Positions 40,782 to 49,850 of a stretch of 64,000 bases of DNA are shown in pieces. Where the stretch lies: the NCBI RefSeq assembly GCF_900115785.1, contig NZ_FOYS01000001.1, positions 753,491 through 817,490 on the forward strand. Direction: 5' to 3'. The DNA comes from Halogeometricum limi. GTDB lineage: Archaea; Halobacteriota; Halobacteria; Halobacteriales; Haloferacaceae. The notes beneath the pieces are model-generated. The model searched no databases. It was not told where the DNA came from and saw nothing but the letters and a program-made list of their open reading frames with translations. The translations under genes and the position numbers were made by a program. The first letter of the stretch is position 1. Every line of letters starts with the position of its first letter.

Positions 40782-41120
40782 TCAGTACAGCGAGAGTTCG
40801 CCGGTCACCGTATCGACCAGGTCGTCTCTTCCCGGGCCGACGGCGAGACAGGTCACCGTCCCCGGTTCCAACTGGGTGTGCCCCGCGTCGCGCACGATGG
40901 CGTGCGGAAGCCCCTGTCGCTCCGCCTCGTCGGCGAGGCGAAAGAGGGCATCCTCGCCGTTGGCCTTCAGAACGATTTTCTTCTGTCCGGAGCCTTTCCA
41001 CTCGCTTCGCGCCTTTCGGTCGGCGTCCTCGTACGCCGAGAGGCTCGCGTGCGCGACCTGTGCGGCGAGTTTTCCTCTCCCCATGCCGAGGTCGGCCCGC
41101 GCGACGATGGCCTGCTTCAT
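40782..41120 (-). CDS. pth2: Peptidyl-tRNA hydrolase, archaeal Pth2
   Basis: A 112-residue Pth2: the opening [20 protein letters not shown], the [10 protein letters not shown] helix with the family His, [20 protein letters not shown], and the closing [14 protein letters not shown] with [11 protein letters not shown]. It cleaves peptidyl-tRNA released during aborted translation. ATG 41120; the longer upstream frame is arginine-rich and non-conserved. It is encoded downstream of the AI-2E transporter gene on the same strand. Confidence 0.95.
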   Translation of the reverse strand: MKQAIVARADLGMGRGKLAAQVAHASLSAYEDADRKARSEWKGSGQKKIVLKANGEDALFRLADEAERQGLPHAIVRDAGHTQLEPGTVTCLAVGPGRDDLVDTVTGELSLY

Positions 41121-41229
41121 GCGCCGGAGTCGCTGCCCCGACGATAAAGCACTGCCGAGTCGCGGTCGGCGGGAGGGGCAGAGACGTCTCGGCGGGGACC
41201 GCCACGGGCCTTGCAGGCACCTATGGGTG

Positions 41230-42417
41230 TCAGTCGCTGGAGCCCGACGACCCGGCGTCACCGCCGGACGGTTCCGGGTCGGACGACCCGAGGTCCTCCG
41301 CGGCGTCGACCGTCGGCGTCAGCGGGTTCTCGTGCACGAGGTCGGTGAATATCACCCTGATAACCTCGACGACGAGGACGACGACGAGAGGGAGGAGGAA
41401 GAAGCCGTACCAGCCCCAGACGATGGGGCCGAGGATGTACGCGAAGAGCAGGAGGCCGGGATGTAGCTTCCGGCCCGTGACGTACGGTTGAATGAGTCCC
41501 TGCGGGAGGAGGTCCAAGAAGACGACGCAGACGACGAGGAAGCCGCCGACGAACGCGAGGTGGTTTCCGCCGGACGCTCGCATCGCCGAAATCGCCAGAT
41601 AGAGCGTGACGGGGACGTAGACGAGTTTGCCGACGACGAGCGGAACGAGGCTCGACACGCCGGTGAGGACGGCGAGGACGAGCGGCATCGGCACGGCGAG
41701 GTTCGCGGGCGCGAGCAGGTTCGTCCCGAGGTAGACGACGGCGGCGATGACGGACATGACCACGACGAACAGGAAGTTCCCGAAGTACAGCGACTCTAAG
41801 TCGCTGTCGACGGCCGCGGCGTACGTCCCCGTCGCCGACTCTCTGCGGGCGACGTTCTCGTGGAACCACGCGGCGATTCTGTCGTCGTCGCGGAGGAAGT
41901 AGAACGCCATCGACAGGGCGAGAACCAGGTGTAGGAGGCCGTTCGCCAACGCGCCGAGGACGGCCGCCCCCTGTTGCAGCATCGAGACGACGGCCTGCCT
42001 GTCCATCGCGAGCGACGACCCCGGATTGTCGAGCAGGTTCGACACCGTCGCTAACTGGGCGCTGGGTATCGACTGGACGCCGGTGAACCGCTGAAGCAAC
42101 GCCTGAAGCGGCCCCGGAAGGCTCCCGAGCATCGACTGGACGCTCGTCGCGGTGTGAAAGCCCGCGTACGCGAGGAGCAGGACGATGGGGAGGACGAACC
42201 CCAACACCGTCACCGTCGCGGCGATACCGTCCGAGTCGATTCGCCGACTCAGTCGGTCACAGAGCGGTCGCGCCGCGTAGTACGCGAAGATACCGAGGAC
42301 GAACGTACCGACGAACGAGTAGACGACGAACCCGGCGACGACGGCGAGCGAGAGGACGTATATCCACCACGCCACGCGAGCACGCTCGGACGACGACTCC
42401 GACGAGAGAGGCCACAT
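41230..42417 (-). CDS. AI-2E family transporter
   Basis: A 395-residue membrane protein with about eight helices. Signatures are [40 protein letters not shown], the [20 protein letters not shown] region and [20 protein letters not shown]. The family includes TqsA and Na+/H+ antiporter-like members; substrates in archaea are unknown. The C-terminus is a disordered acidic and Ser/Pro tail. ATG 42417 starts [10 protein letters not shown]. It is divergent from dcd. Confidence 0.88.
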   Translation of the reverse strand: MWPLSSESSSERARVAWWIYVLSLAVVAGFVVYSFVGTFVLGIFAYYAARPLCDRLSRRIDSDGIAATVTVLGFVLPIVLLLAYAGFHTATSVQSMLGSLPGPLQALLQRFTGVQSIPSAQLATVSNLLDNPGSSLAMDRQAVVSMLQQGAAVLGALANGLLHLVLALSMAFYFLRDDDRIAAWFHENVARRESATGTYAAAVDSDLESLYFGNFLFVVVMSVIAAVVYLGTNLLAPANLAVPMPLVLAVLTGVSSLVPLVVGKLVYVPVTLYLAISAMRASGGNHLAFVGGFLVVCVVFLDLLPQGLIQPYVTGRKLHPGLLLFAYILGPIVWGWYGFFLLPLVVVLVVEVIRVIFTDLVHENPLTPTVDAAEDLGSSDPEPSGGDAGSSGSSD

Positions 42418-42612
42418 CGTACGCGGTTGTTCACCCGACCCACCGGAATGAGTTGTGGCCGCCGGTCGGTCCGTCGGACAGTCTGACGGGGGGACTGGTC
42501 GCCGTTCGCGACTGTCGGAGGCCCGCCGTCGCCTCGCCCTCGTCTCGCCGTCACCTCGCCGTCGCGGACGGAGAGGAGTGGCTTTACGTCACCCGAACGC
42601 GCCTCTGCCAAC

Positions 42613-43272
42613 ATGATACTGTCCGACGCTGATATCCTCGAACGACTCGGGGAGGGGGACCTCGTCGTCGACCCACTGGACGACGTCGACATGCAGGTCC
42701 AACCGGCGAGCATCGACCTCAGACTGGGCGAGGAGTTCCTCGAATTCCAGCGGACGAACATCTCGTGTATCCACCCGAACAGAGAAGAGGAGGTCTCGAA
42801 GTACGTCCGCGAGACGCACGTCGACGAGGGCGACGAGTTCATCCTCCACCCCGGCGACTTCGTCCTCGGGACGACGAAAGAGCGCGTCGAGATTCCGCCC
42901 GACCTCCTCGCGACGGTGGAAGGTCGGTCGTCGCTCGGCCGTCTCGCCATCGTCATCCACGCGACGGCGGGCATCGTCGACCCCGGCTACGAGGGACAGA
43001 TAACGCTCGAACTGTCGAACCTCGGCACCGCTCCCGTCGCCCTCTCGCCGGGGATGCGCGTCTCGCAACTCGTGTTCACGGAGTTGAAGAACCCCGCGGA
43101 CCGGCCGTACGGGGTCGAACGCGGGTCGAAGTACCAGAACCAGCGCGGTCCGCAGGCGTCGCGCATCGGGGCCGACCCCGAGTTCGCGGCGGCGCGAGAG
43201 GCGGCCGAAACCGAAGCCCAAGACGCCCCGACCCGCGACCCGAGCGGCGACGACCCGCCGGAGGAGGAGTGA
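42613..43272 (+). CDS. dcd: dCTP deaminase
   Basis: A 219-residue enzyme. Conserved blocks are [18 protein letters not shown], the active-site [20 protein letters not shown] (with Ser/Arg for nucleotide binding) and [17 protein letters not shown], with catalytic Glu133. It deaminates dCTP to dUTP for dTMP synthesis. The C-terminal 25 residues are an acidic haloarchaeal tail ([17 protein letters not shown]). Its TGA overlaps the ATG of the ThiR-like gene by 1 nt (TGATG), so the two are translationally coupled. A TATA-like GCTTTACG lies about 30 nt before the ATG. Confidence 0.93.
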   Translation: MILSDADILERLGEGDLVVDPLDDVDMQVQPASIDLRLGEEFLEFQRTNISCIHPNREEEVSKYVRETHVDEGDEFILHPGDFVLGTTKERVEIPPDLLATVEGRSSLGRLAIVIHATAGIVDPGYEGQITLELSNLGTAPVALSPGMRVSQLVFTELKNPADRPYGVERGSKYQNQRGPQASRIGADPEFAAAREAAETEAQDAPTRDPSGDDPPEEE

Positions 43273-44180
43273 TGCGCTTCATCGAGGAGATAGTCGTCGA
43301 CGAGTTCCTCCCGACGTTCCGGTCGATGCTGGCCGAGGAACTCCGCGAGCGAGGGTTCACCCAGCGAGAGGTGGCCGACGCGCTCGGAATCAGCCAGTCG
43401 GCCGTCTCGAAGTACGCCCACGGCGAGGTGAGCCGAAACGAGGAGTTCCTCGAAGACGAGCGAGTGCAGAACCTCGTCGAGCGAATCGCCGAGGGCCTCT
43501 CGACGGGGGACATGACGCCCGTGCAAGCGCTCGTCGAAACCGAGGTGCTCATCCGGCGACTGGAGGAGGGTGACCTCCTCGCGACCATCCACGAACGCGA
43601 GATGCCGGCGCTCGCCGAGTACGACGGCGCGCTGAGCGTTCACGACCCCGACAGCACGCTCCGAACCGCAGAGCGCGTGCGGTCGTCGGTCCGTCGCGGT
43701 CTGCGAGCGCTCACGAACGCCAGCGGGTTCGCGGGCCTCATCCCGAACGTCGGGTCGAACCTCGCGGAGTGTCTGCCCGACGCCGACGGCATCGAGGACG
43801 TCGCCGCGATTCCGGGTCGCATCTTCGACGTGAAGGGGCAAGCGACCGTCCCCGGCGACCCCGAGTTCGGCGTGAGCGAACACGTCGCGTCGGTCCTCCT
43901 CTCCGCGCGAGAGGCGGGCCGAGACGTGCGCGGCGCGGTGAACATCTGTCACGACGACGACGTCGTCGCCTCGCTCGAAGCGGCCGGCTACGACGCCGTC
44001 GAGTTCGACCCGGACGCGCCGACGGACCCCATCGTCCACGCCCTCGAGGGACGCGACGACCTGACCGACACGTTCGTCCTCTACCAGCGCGGAGCGTACG
44101 GAATCGAGGCCATCACGTACGTCCTCGGACCCGACGCGCCGACGGTCGCTCGGGCCGTTCGGGGGCTCCTCACCGAGTGA
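43272..44180 (+). CDS. thiR: Thiamine regulator ThiR (HTH plus ThiN-like domain)
   Basis: A 302-residue protein. The N-terminal HTH (about 20-60) has RGFTQREVADALGISQSAVS, and the C-terminal half (about 120-300) is a ThiN/thiamine-phosphate-synthase-like domain (GLIPNVGSNLAECLPDADGI, FGVSEHVASVLLSAREAG). Fused HTH-ThiN proteins are known in archaea as ThiR, a thiamine-phosphate-sensing repressor. The gene lies 1 kb from thi4, its likely target. It is coupled to dcd upstream and overlaps the methyltransferase gene downstream by 4 nt (GTGA). Confidence 0.85.
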   Translation: MRFIEEIVVDEFLPTFRSMLAEELRERGFTQREVADALGISQSAVSKYAHGEVSRNEEFLEDERVQNLVERIAEGLSTGDMTPVQALVETEVLIRRLEEGDLLATIHEREMPALAEYDGALSVHDPDSTLRTAERVRSSVRRGLRALTNASGFAGLIPNVGSNLAECLPDADGIEDVAAIPGRIFDVKGQATVPGDPEFGVSEHVASVLLSAREAGRDVRGAVNICHDDDVVASLEAAGYDAVEFDPDAPTDPIVHALEGRDDLTDTFVLYQRGAYGIEAITYVLGPDAPTVARAVRGLLTE

Positions 44181-44863
44181 CCGTGTCCGACGGAATCGCC
44201 GCGACGCAGGAGTTCTACACCCGGTACGCGGCGCTCTACGACGCCATCGCGCGGCACACGCCGGGCGCCGGGAGTCTCCGAGCGTCCGTCGCGGACGCCC
44301 TCGCACCCGAACCGGGCGACACCGTCGTCGAGATGGGCTGTGGGACGGGCGCGAACTTCCCCTACCTCAGAGAGCGAGTCGGTCCGACGGGAACCGTCGT
44401 CGGCGTCGACTTCACGCCGGGCGTCCTCGCCGTCGCTCGCGAGCGAATCGACGAGGCGGGGTGGGAGAACGTTCACGTCGTCCGCGGCGACGCCACCAGA
44501 CCGCCGGTTCGGGACGCCGACGCCGTCCTCGCGACGTTCGTCTCGGGGATGCTCGGGGACCCCGCGGCGGCCGTCCGGACGTGGGCCGGACTCGTCGGCC
44601 CCGGCGGGCGACTCGCACTCGCCGACCTCGGCCGAACGACGACGACGCCGTTCAGGCCGCTCAACGCGATGTTCAAGGGAATCGTCCGGGCGTCGTCACC
44701 GCCGGGGACGCGGAGTCAACTCGACCGGTCGCCGACCGAGATGCTGGACGCGCGACTCGCCGCCGCCCATCGACAACTGGACGACCTGTGCGAGGACGTG
44801 CAGTACGAGACGCGAGCGCTCGGGTTCGCGCGGGTGACCGGCGGACGGGTGCGGGAGGAGTAG
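44177..44863 (+). CDS. Class I SAM-dependent methyltransferase
   Basis: A 228-residue enzyme. Motif I is DTVVEMGCGTGANFPYLRER, followed by GTVVGVDFTPGVLAVARERI (post-I acidic residue), the Asp motif NVHVVRGDATRPP and LVGPGGRLALADLGR. The FYTRYAALYDAIARHTPGAG N-terminus resembles the UbiE/arsenite or phospholipid methyltransferase group; the substrate is unknown. GTG 44177 overlaps the ThiR stop, and a GTG 6 nt later is an alternative start. It ends the dcd-thiR-methyltransferase operon and is convergent with thi4. Confidence 0.85.
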   Translation: MTVSDGIAATQEFYTRYAALYDAIARHTPGAGSLRASVADALAPEPGDTVVEMGCGTGANFPYLRERVGPTGTVVGVDFTPGVLAVARERIDEAGWENVHVVRGDATRPPVRDADAVLATFVSGMLGDPAAAVRTWAGLVGPGGRLALADLGRTTTTPFRPLNAMFKGIVRASSPPGTRSQLDRSPTEMLDARLAAAHRQLDDLCEDVQYETRALGFARVTGGRVREE

Positions 44864-44948
44864 GGAGACGAGGCGTCAGTCGGGGGTCGCGTTCGCGTCG
44901 GCGGTGACCGTACCGCGTAGTGCGGGCCGGTCGTCGCAAGCAGTCGTA

Positions 44949-44973
44949 CCGCGACGAGCGTAGCGAGTCGCGG
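44949..44973. repeat. GC-rich palindrome CCGCGAC...GTCGCGG
   Basis: CCGCGAC (44949-44955) and GTCGCGG (44967-44973) form a 7-bp stem enclosing GAGCGTAGCGA. Such short palindromes with a GAGCGNAGCGA core are common in haloarchaeal intergenic DNA. It lies just before the larger nested palindrome. Confidence 0.5.
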
Positions 44974-44985
44974 CAGGTTTTTGGT

Positions 44986-45060
44986 CGAGCTTTTTTCCGA
45001 CGAGGGTTCCCACAGGGCCGCGAAGCGGCCCGAGGAAACCCGAGTGTGGAAAAAAGCTCG
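44986..45060. terminator. Nested palindrome with A/T runs between convergent genes
   Basis: A perfect 13-bp inverted repeat, CGAGCTTTTTTCC (44986-44998) and GGAAAAAAGCTCG (45048-45060), encloses an inner hairpin GGGCCGC-GAA-GCGGCCC (45015-45031), with GGGTT and AAACCC partly paired between them. The methyltransferase (plus) and thi4 (minus) converge on it, 5 nt before the thi4 stop. Each strand has a T-run, so it can end both transcripts as a bidirectional terminator. Confidence 0.65.
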
Positions 45061-45065
45061 TGGTT

Positions 45066-45992
45066 CTAGTCGTCCGCGGGCGCGGCGGGCGCGAAGTCGA
45101 TTTCGGGGCCGTCCCGGCCGAGTTCGTCCAGACAGGCCTGCGCGGCGCGCTTGCCCGAGACGAGCATCGCGCCGAACGTCGGCCCCATGCGCGGCAGGCC
45201 GTAGACGGTGGCGACGGCCATCCCGGAGGCGACGACGCCGGGGTGGACGACGCCGGTGTGTTCGACCACGTCGTCTTCAGAGCGCCCGACCCACATCGAG
45301 TCGTGCCCGGGCGAGTCGTGCCCGGGCGCGCCGTACTCGCCGTCGCTCGTCTTGTCCATGCCCGTGTTGTGCTCTTTCGCGTGTTCGATTCCGGGCGCGT
45401 CGAGGACGCCGCGTTCCGCGAGTTTCGAGATGACCACGGCGTCGTGACCGGTGGCGTCGACGACCAGGTCGGACTCCACGGCGACGGGGTCGACGCAGGT
45501 GAGTTCGCGCGGGAGGGCGTGGACGGGCGTCCAGTTGAGGACGACGCCGCCGACGCGGTGGTCCTCGCGGACGACCACGTCAGTGAACTCGGTCATGTTC
45601 TGCACGTTCGCACCGGCGTCGCAGGCCGCCTCGATGAGCGCGGAACAGGCGTGCGGGCCGTCGGCGACGTACAGCCCCGGCGCTTCGTCGGACTCCTCGT
45701 ACGGTACCCCGAGTTCGTCGAGGATGGCTTGCGCGGGGTCGCGAACCGTCACCTTGTTCATCAGGAACCCGCCCAGCCAGAACCCGCCGCCGAGGTAGTT
45801 GTTCTTCTCGACGATGGTCACGTCCACGCCGCGTTCGGCCAGTTCTTTCGCCGCCACGAGACCGGACGGACCGCCGCCGACGAGTATCACCTCGGTGTCG
45901 ATGCGGTCCACGAACTCGTCCGTCCAGTCGCTCGCGATGGCCCGCGTCACCTGTGCTTCGCTCACGTCCGCGAATCCGCTGAACTCCGTCAT
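45066..45992 (-). CDS. thi4: Thiazole synthase Thi4 (ribulose-1,5-bisphosphate / ADT synthase)
   Basis: A 308-residue FAD/NAD-fold enzyme. The dinucleotide-binding start is [20 protein letters not shown], then [18 protein letters not shown] and the C-terminal [20 protein letters not shown]. Cys166 in [14 protein letters not shown] occupies the position of the sulfur-donating cysteine known from yeast and Haloferax Thi4, so it is probably a single-turnover enzyme that makes the thiazole of thiamine. It is leaderless, with a TATA-like TATTTATTAT 27 nt upstream, and is likely controlled by the nearby ThiR. Confidence 0.94.
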   Translation of the reverse strand: MTEFSGFADVSEAQVTRAIASDWTDEFVDRIDTEVILVGGGPSGLVAAKELAERGVDVTIVEKNNYLGGGFWLGGFLMNKVTVRDPAQAILDELGVPYEESDEAPGLYVADGPHACSALIEAACDAGANVQNMTEFTDVVVREDHRVGGVVLNWTPVHALPRELTCVDPVAVESDLVVDATGHDAVVISKLAERGVLDAPGIEHAKEHNTGMDKTSDGEYGAPGHDSPGHDSMWVGRSEDDVVEHTGVVHPGVVASGMAVATVYGLPRMGPTFGAMLVSGKRAAQACLDELGRDGPEIDFAPAAPADD

Positions 45993-46013
45993 ACAACCTA
46001 GTAGTATTACTCG

Positions 46014-46023
46014 ATAATAAATA
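46014..46023 (-). promoter_or_regulatory. TATA box of thi4
   Basis: The minus strand reads TATTTATTAT, centred about 27 nt before the ATG at 45992. Between it and the start lies AGTAGTATTACT (46000-46011), a short imperfect palindrome overlapping the start-proximal promoter that could be a regulator site. Confidence 0.55.
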
Positions 46024-46145
46024 GTTGTCGCTCATCTGTCGGTTCGTTAGACGGCGGTCGCAACGGCCGGTGTCGAACGGTTTACCGGGGTACGGGCCCA
46101 ACTGCGGACGATGACACGACGACGCTCGCTGCGAGGTGACCGCCG

Positions 46146-47123
46146 ATGAACATGCTCGTCGACGGGGAGTGGCGCACCGACGCCTACCAGACGACGAACG
46201 ACGACGGCGAGTTCGACAGACAGGAGACGTCGTTCCGCGACTGGATTTCGGCCGACGAGGACGCCGAGTTCCCCGCGGAGTCGGGGCGGTACCACCTGTA
46301 CATCTCGCGGGCGTGTCCGTGGGCGCACCGCGCCGCGATGACGCGCCGACTGAAGGGACTGGAGGACGCCATCTCGCTGTCCGTCGTCGAACCGGTCCGC
46401 ATCGACGACGGCTGGGAGTTCTCCGAGGAGTACCCGGACCCCCTCCACGGTGAGGAGTTCCTCCGAGATATCTACACCCGCGCGGACGACGACTTCACCG
46501 GGCGCGTCACCGTGCCCGTCCTCTGGGACAAAGAGGCGGAGACCATCGTGAACAACGAGTCCCGCGAGATAATGCGGATGCTCGACACCGAGTTCGACGA
46601 CCACGCGAAACGCGACGTGGACCTGTGGCCCGAGGGCTACCGAGAGGACGTCGACGACGCCATCGACAGCATCTACGACCCCATCAACAACGGCGTCTAC
46701 CGCGCCGGATTCGCCGACACGCAGGACGCCTACGACGAGGCGGTGGCCGAACTGTTCGACGCCTTGGACCACTGGGAGTCCGTCCTCGAAGACCAGCGAT
46801 ACCTCGTGGGCGACGTGCTGACCGAAGCCGACGTCGCGATGTTCGCGACGCTGATTCGCTTCGACCACGTCTACCACACGCACTTCAAGTGCAATCGGAG
46901 AGCCATCCACGAGTACCCGAACCTCTGGAACTACACGAAGGAACTCGCGCAACTGCCCGGCGTCGAAGAGACCATCAACGTCGAGCACATCACGCACCAC
47001 TACTACCGGAGCCACGGCGACGTGAACCCGAAGCGTCTCGTTCCCACCGGCCCCGACATCGACTTCTTCGAACCCCACGACAGAGACCGACTCGACGCGG
47101 ACCTGCCCGAAGCACTCCAGTAA
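46146..47123 (+). CDS. Glutathionyl-hydroquinone-reductase-like GST (YqjG/ECM4 type)
   Basis: A 325-residue two-domain GST. The thioredoxin-like half holds the catalytic Cys57 in LYISRACPWAHRAAMTRRL and PVLWDKEAETIVNNESREIM; the helical half has GVYRAGFADTQDAYDEAVAE and the family motif EADVAMFATLIRFDHVYHTH. Bacterial and yeast members reduce glutathionyl-hydroquinones using glutathione; haloarchaea use gamma-glutamylcysteine instead, so the physiological thiol may differ (known biology, applied by inference). ATG 46146 starts MNMLVDGEWR. Confidence 0.88.
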   Translation: MNMLVDGEWRTDAYQTTNDDGEFDRQETSFRDWISADEDAEFPAESGRYHLYISRACPWAHRAAMTRRLKGLEDAISLSVVEPVRIDDGWEFSEEYPDPLHGEEFLRDIYTRADDDFTGRVTVPVLWDKEAETIVNNESREIMRMLDTEFDDHAKRDVDLWPEGYREDVDDAIDSIYDPINNGVYRAGFADTQDAYDEAVAELFDALDHWESVLEDQRYLVGDVLTEADVAMFATLIRFDHVYHTHFKCNRRAIHEYPNLWNYTKELAQLPGVEETINVEHITHHYYRSHGDVNPKRLVPTGPDIDFFEPHDRDRLDADLPEALQ

Positions 47124-47179
47124 CTCCGCACTCTCGACCCGGCGACGGCTTCTTTCTCTCCGACCCGCTAGAGGGTCGT

Positions 47180-48298
47180 ATGAGCGCGCGCGCACGAGAA
47201 CTCCTCGCGGCCCTCGAACCGCCGCCGCGACTCGTGGACTGGTCCATCCTCGCGTGCGTCCTGTTCGAGGCGGGGAGCGGCGTCCTCAGTTTCGGCGCGG
47301 GCGCGCCGGCGAACTGGCCGCTCTTCGAACTCCACGCGCTCGTCGGCCTCACGCTGGTCTTCTTGCTCTTCTACAAGTTCCGCCGCGTCCGCCGCCGCGT
47401 CACCGACTCACGCCTCTGGGACCGCGCGACCGGACTCTCCGTTCTGACCGCCACCGTCGCCGTCGCCGCCCTCTTCACGGGGTCGTGGTGGGTGCTCGGC
47501 GGCAACGCGCGCGTTCTCGGCTACTGGAACCTGCTGAACCTCCACGTCGGCCTCGGGCTCGTCCTCCTCCCACTCGTCCTCGCACACCTGTACACCCGCT
47601 TTCGGACGCCGACCCGCGCGGACTTCGAGGGCCGCCGAACCGCGCTGAAGTACGGCACGCTCCTCGTCGGTGGCGCACTCCTCCTCCGCGTACAGGAGTT
47701 GGTCAACGCCGCCCTCGACACCGGCGGCCGGGTGCGACGCTTCACCGGGTCGAAACCAATCGAGAACGACGGACTCGCTCCCGAGGGTGACGTCGGCGAC
47801 GGCAACGCCTCGTTCCCGGTGACGAGTTGGGTCGCCGACGACCCCGACCCGGTGGACGAGGAGACGTGGCGAATCCGCGTCGGCGGCGACGTCGACTCTC
47901 CCGTGCAACTCGCCGCGGCGGACCTCACCGCCGACGCCGACACCGAACGTCGCGTCCTCCTCGACTGCACCAGCGGGTGGTACGCCGAACGCGACTGGCG
48001 CGGCGTCCGCCTCGGCGACGTTCTCGACGCCGCGGGACCGACGGCCGAAGCGCGGTGGGTGACAGTCCACTCGGTGACGGGCTATCGCTGGTCGTTCCCC
48101 ATCGAGGAGGCCGAGGAGATGCTGCTGGCGACGCACGTCGGCGGCGACAGACTCTCTCACGGCCACGGATTTCCGGCCCGTCTCGTCGCGCCCGACAGAC
48201 GAGGCTTCCAGTGGATAAAGTGGGTCGACGGTATCGAGGTTCGACGGCGGCGCGACCCGGCGCAGTGGGTCGCGGTGTTGGTCAGCGGGTTCGAGTGA
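47180..48298 (+). CDS. Cytochrome-b-like / molybdopterin fusion protein
   Basis: A 372-residue protein. Residues 18-175 form about four helices with conserved His52 (FELHALVG), His122 (LLNLHVGLG) and His136 (LAHLYTRF), resembling a small cytochrome-b membrane domain. From about 225 to 360 is a sulfite-oxidase-type Moco domain with the presumed molybdenum ligand Cys263 in LLDCTSGWYAERDWRG, plus HGFPARLVAPDRRGFQWIKW. The C-terminal dimerisation domain is absent. It could pass electrons between quinol/heme and a Moco substrate. It is 57 nt after the GST gene, likely the same transcript. Confidence 0.82.
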   Translation: MSARARELLAALEPPPRLVDWSILACVLFEAGSGVLSFGAGAPANWPLFELHALVGLTLVFLLFYKFRRVRRRVTDSRLWDRATGLSVLTATVAVAALFTGSWWVLGGNARVLGYWNLLNLHVGLGLVLLPLVLAHLYTRFRTPTRADFEGRRTALKYGTLLVGGALLLRVQELVNAALDTGGRVRRFTGSKPIENDGLAPEGDVGDGNASFPVTSWVADDPDPVDEETWRIRVGGDVDSPVQLAAADLTADADTERRVLLDCTSGWYAERDWRGVRLGDVLDAAGPTAEARWVTVHSVTGYRWSFPIEEAEEMLLATHVGGDRLSHGHGFPARLVAPDRRGFQWIKWVDGIEVRRRRDPAQWVAVLVSGFE

Positions 48299-48402
48299 CC
48301 TCTCTCAGAGTTCGTCGGTACCCGACCGACCGTCTCCCGTCTCTGCACGCACCGGTGTATCTATCTCCTCGTCGTCGGTAGGGAGTCACCGAGCGCACAT
48401 CG

Positions 48403-49014
48403 ATGAAGGATATTCGCCTCGGCGTACGTCCCGGCATCGTCGCCTGTCTCTCGGCGTCGATGCTCGCGTTGGCAGTCGCTCCGCTGTTCGTACCGGCGGG
48501 CTACTCGTGGGTCGCTCACACGACCAGCGAATCCGCTGCACAGGGAGTCACGGGTGCGTGGGTCGCCAGACTCGGCTTCCTCCTGTTCGGTCTGGCGGTC
48601 GTCAGGTTAGCGGTCGAACGGCGGTCGGACTGGGGGCGACTGGCCGCCGTGTTCCACTTCGGATTTGGTCTCTCGATGGTGACCACTGCGACGTTCTCTA
48701 CGAGAGCGTGGGACCCGGCGGTACCGTTCGACCCGGTCGAGGACGCGGCCCACTCGGTTGCCGCGACGGCGGTAGGGTTCTGCTTCGCGTTCGGCGTCCT
48801 CGCCTTCGTCTACCGTCGTTGGACTGCAGGTCGTCCCGTGCGTCGGCTTGATTTCTCCGCTCTCTTTGCGACAGTTGCGGTTCCCGCCTCGATGGCCGTG
48901 TTCGCGGGATACGCTGGCGTCCTCCAGCGATCGATGTTCGCCCTCGCGTACGTGTGGTATCTCAGAGAGTGTCGGGTCCACTCGGACGACACTGGTGGCG
49001 ACCCGGCCGAGTGA
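48403..49014 (+). CDS. DUF998 membrane protein
   Basis: A 203-residue protein with about six membrane helices (for example GIVACLSASMLALAVAPLFV, WGRLAAVFHFGFGLSMVTTA). The SWVAHTTSESAAQGVTGAWV segment and AAHSVAATAVGFCFAFGVLA are typical of DUF998. No function is known. The codons are slightly less GC-biased than those of its neighbours. It is convergent with the phosphopantothenate synthetase gene, 30 nt apart. Confidence 0.82.
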   Translation: MKDIRLGVRPGIVACLSASMLALAVAPLFVPAGYSWVAHTTSESAAQGVTGAWVARLGFLLFGLAVVRLAVERRSDWGRLAAVFHFGFGLSMVTTATFSTRAWDPAVPFDPVEDAAHSVAATAVGFCFAFGVLAFVYRRWTAGRPVRRLDFSALFATVAVPASMAVFAGYAGVLQRSMFALAYVWYLRECRVHSDDTGGDPAE

Positions 49015-49043
49015 CCCCATGTGCGGACGCTCGTCCGGTTCGG

Positions 49044-49793
49044 CTACGCCAACTCGCCGCCGCGAATCGCCTTTTCGGCCTCCGCTAACGCCGCCTCCCG
49101 GTCGAAGTCCTCGACGATAGCCTCTAGCTCCTCGCGGGAGGTGCCCTCCAGTTCCCGCGCGTGCTCCGTCACGTTCGGAATCGCGCGGACGATGTTGTCG
49201 ATTATCGGAATCGCCGCCGACTGCGCGGAGCGAGACATCGGGTTCAGGTCGACGACTATCTCGACTTTCCCCATCGCCGCGAGGGCTTCGGCCCTGTCGC
49301 CGTCTTCGAGGGGGACGAGGACGACGTCCGCCGACCCGATGCCGTCGGCGTCGACTTTCGCGCGTTCGTGGTCGAGGTTCGGAATCCGGCCGTCGGCGGT
49401 CTGTCCCTTCACCGCGTCGGCCCCGTGGTCGCGCAGATGCGAGACGATGGCGTCGATTCGCTCGTCCGTTCGGTTGAACAGGTTCACTTCGAGGTCCGCA
49501 CCCACCGCCTCGGCGAGTTCGACCATCTCGCCGGGGACGAGGGCGGCGACGTTGCCGTTCACCGAGAGGACGGGGTGCTCCGCGAGGAGCAACTGCGCCG
49601 CGGCGGCGCGTTCGGCGGCGTCGGCCGAGGGGATGGTCTCCTCGCCGAGCAGGTAGTCGAACGCCTCGCCGCGGCCCTCCGCGATGAGGCCCTGCTTGGA
49701 GGTGATTCCCTTCTCGACGCCCTCCTCGATTCGGTGTCTGGTGAGAAGCGAGAGATAGCGCGGGTGGCTCTCCGGAATCTCGATGTCGCTCAT
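49044..49793 (-). CDS. pps: 4-phosphopantoate--beta-alanine ligase (phosphopantothenate synthetase)
   Basis: A 249-residue archaeal enzyme (PPS, DUF137). Conserved segments are IPESHPRYLSLLTRHRIEEG, AEHPVLSVNGNVAALVPGEM, EVNLFNRTDERIDAIV and VEIVVDLNPMSRSAQSAAIP. It joins 4-phosphopantoate and beta-alanine with ATP to give 4'-phosphopantothenate, the archaeal route to CoA. It lies downstream of pantoate kinase, the preceding step, on the same strand (57 nt gap), so the pair is probably co-expressed. Confidence 0.94.
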   Translation of the reverse strand: MSDIEIPESHPRYLSLLTRHRIEEGVEKGITSKQGLIAEGRGEAFDYLLGEETIPSADAAERAAAAQLLLAEHPVLSVNGNVAALVPGEMVELAEAVGADLEVNLFNRTDERIDAIVSHLRDHGADAVKGQTADGRIPNLDHERAKVDADGIGSADVVLVPLEDGDRAEALAAMGKVEIVVDLNPMSRSAQSAAIPIIDNIVRAIPNVTEHARELEGTSREELEAIVEDFDREAALAEAEKAIRGGELA

Positions 49794-49850
49794 AGGCGAA
49801 CGTGTGCGGTCGGACGAGAAAAACGGGCCGACTTCCGGAGCGACGCTCGC

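Noticed and set aside
45296-45330. Short repeat [10 protein letters not shown] inside Thi4
   Set aside because: This peptide duplication is, to my knowledge, a normal conserved feature of haloarchaeal Thi4 and not a recent event.
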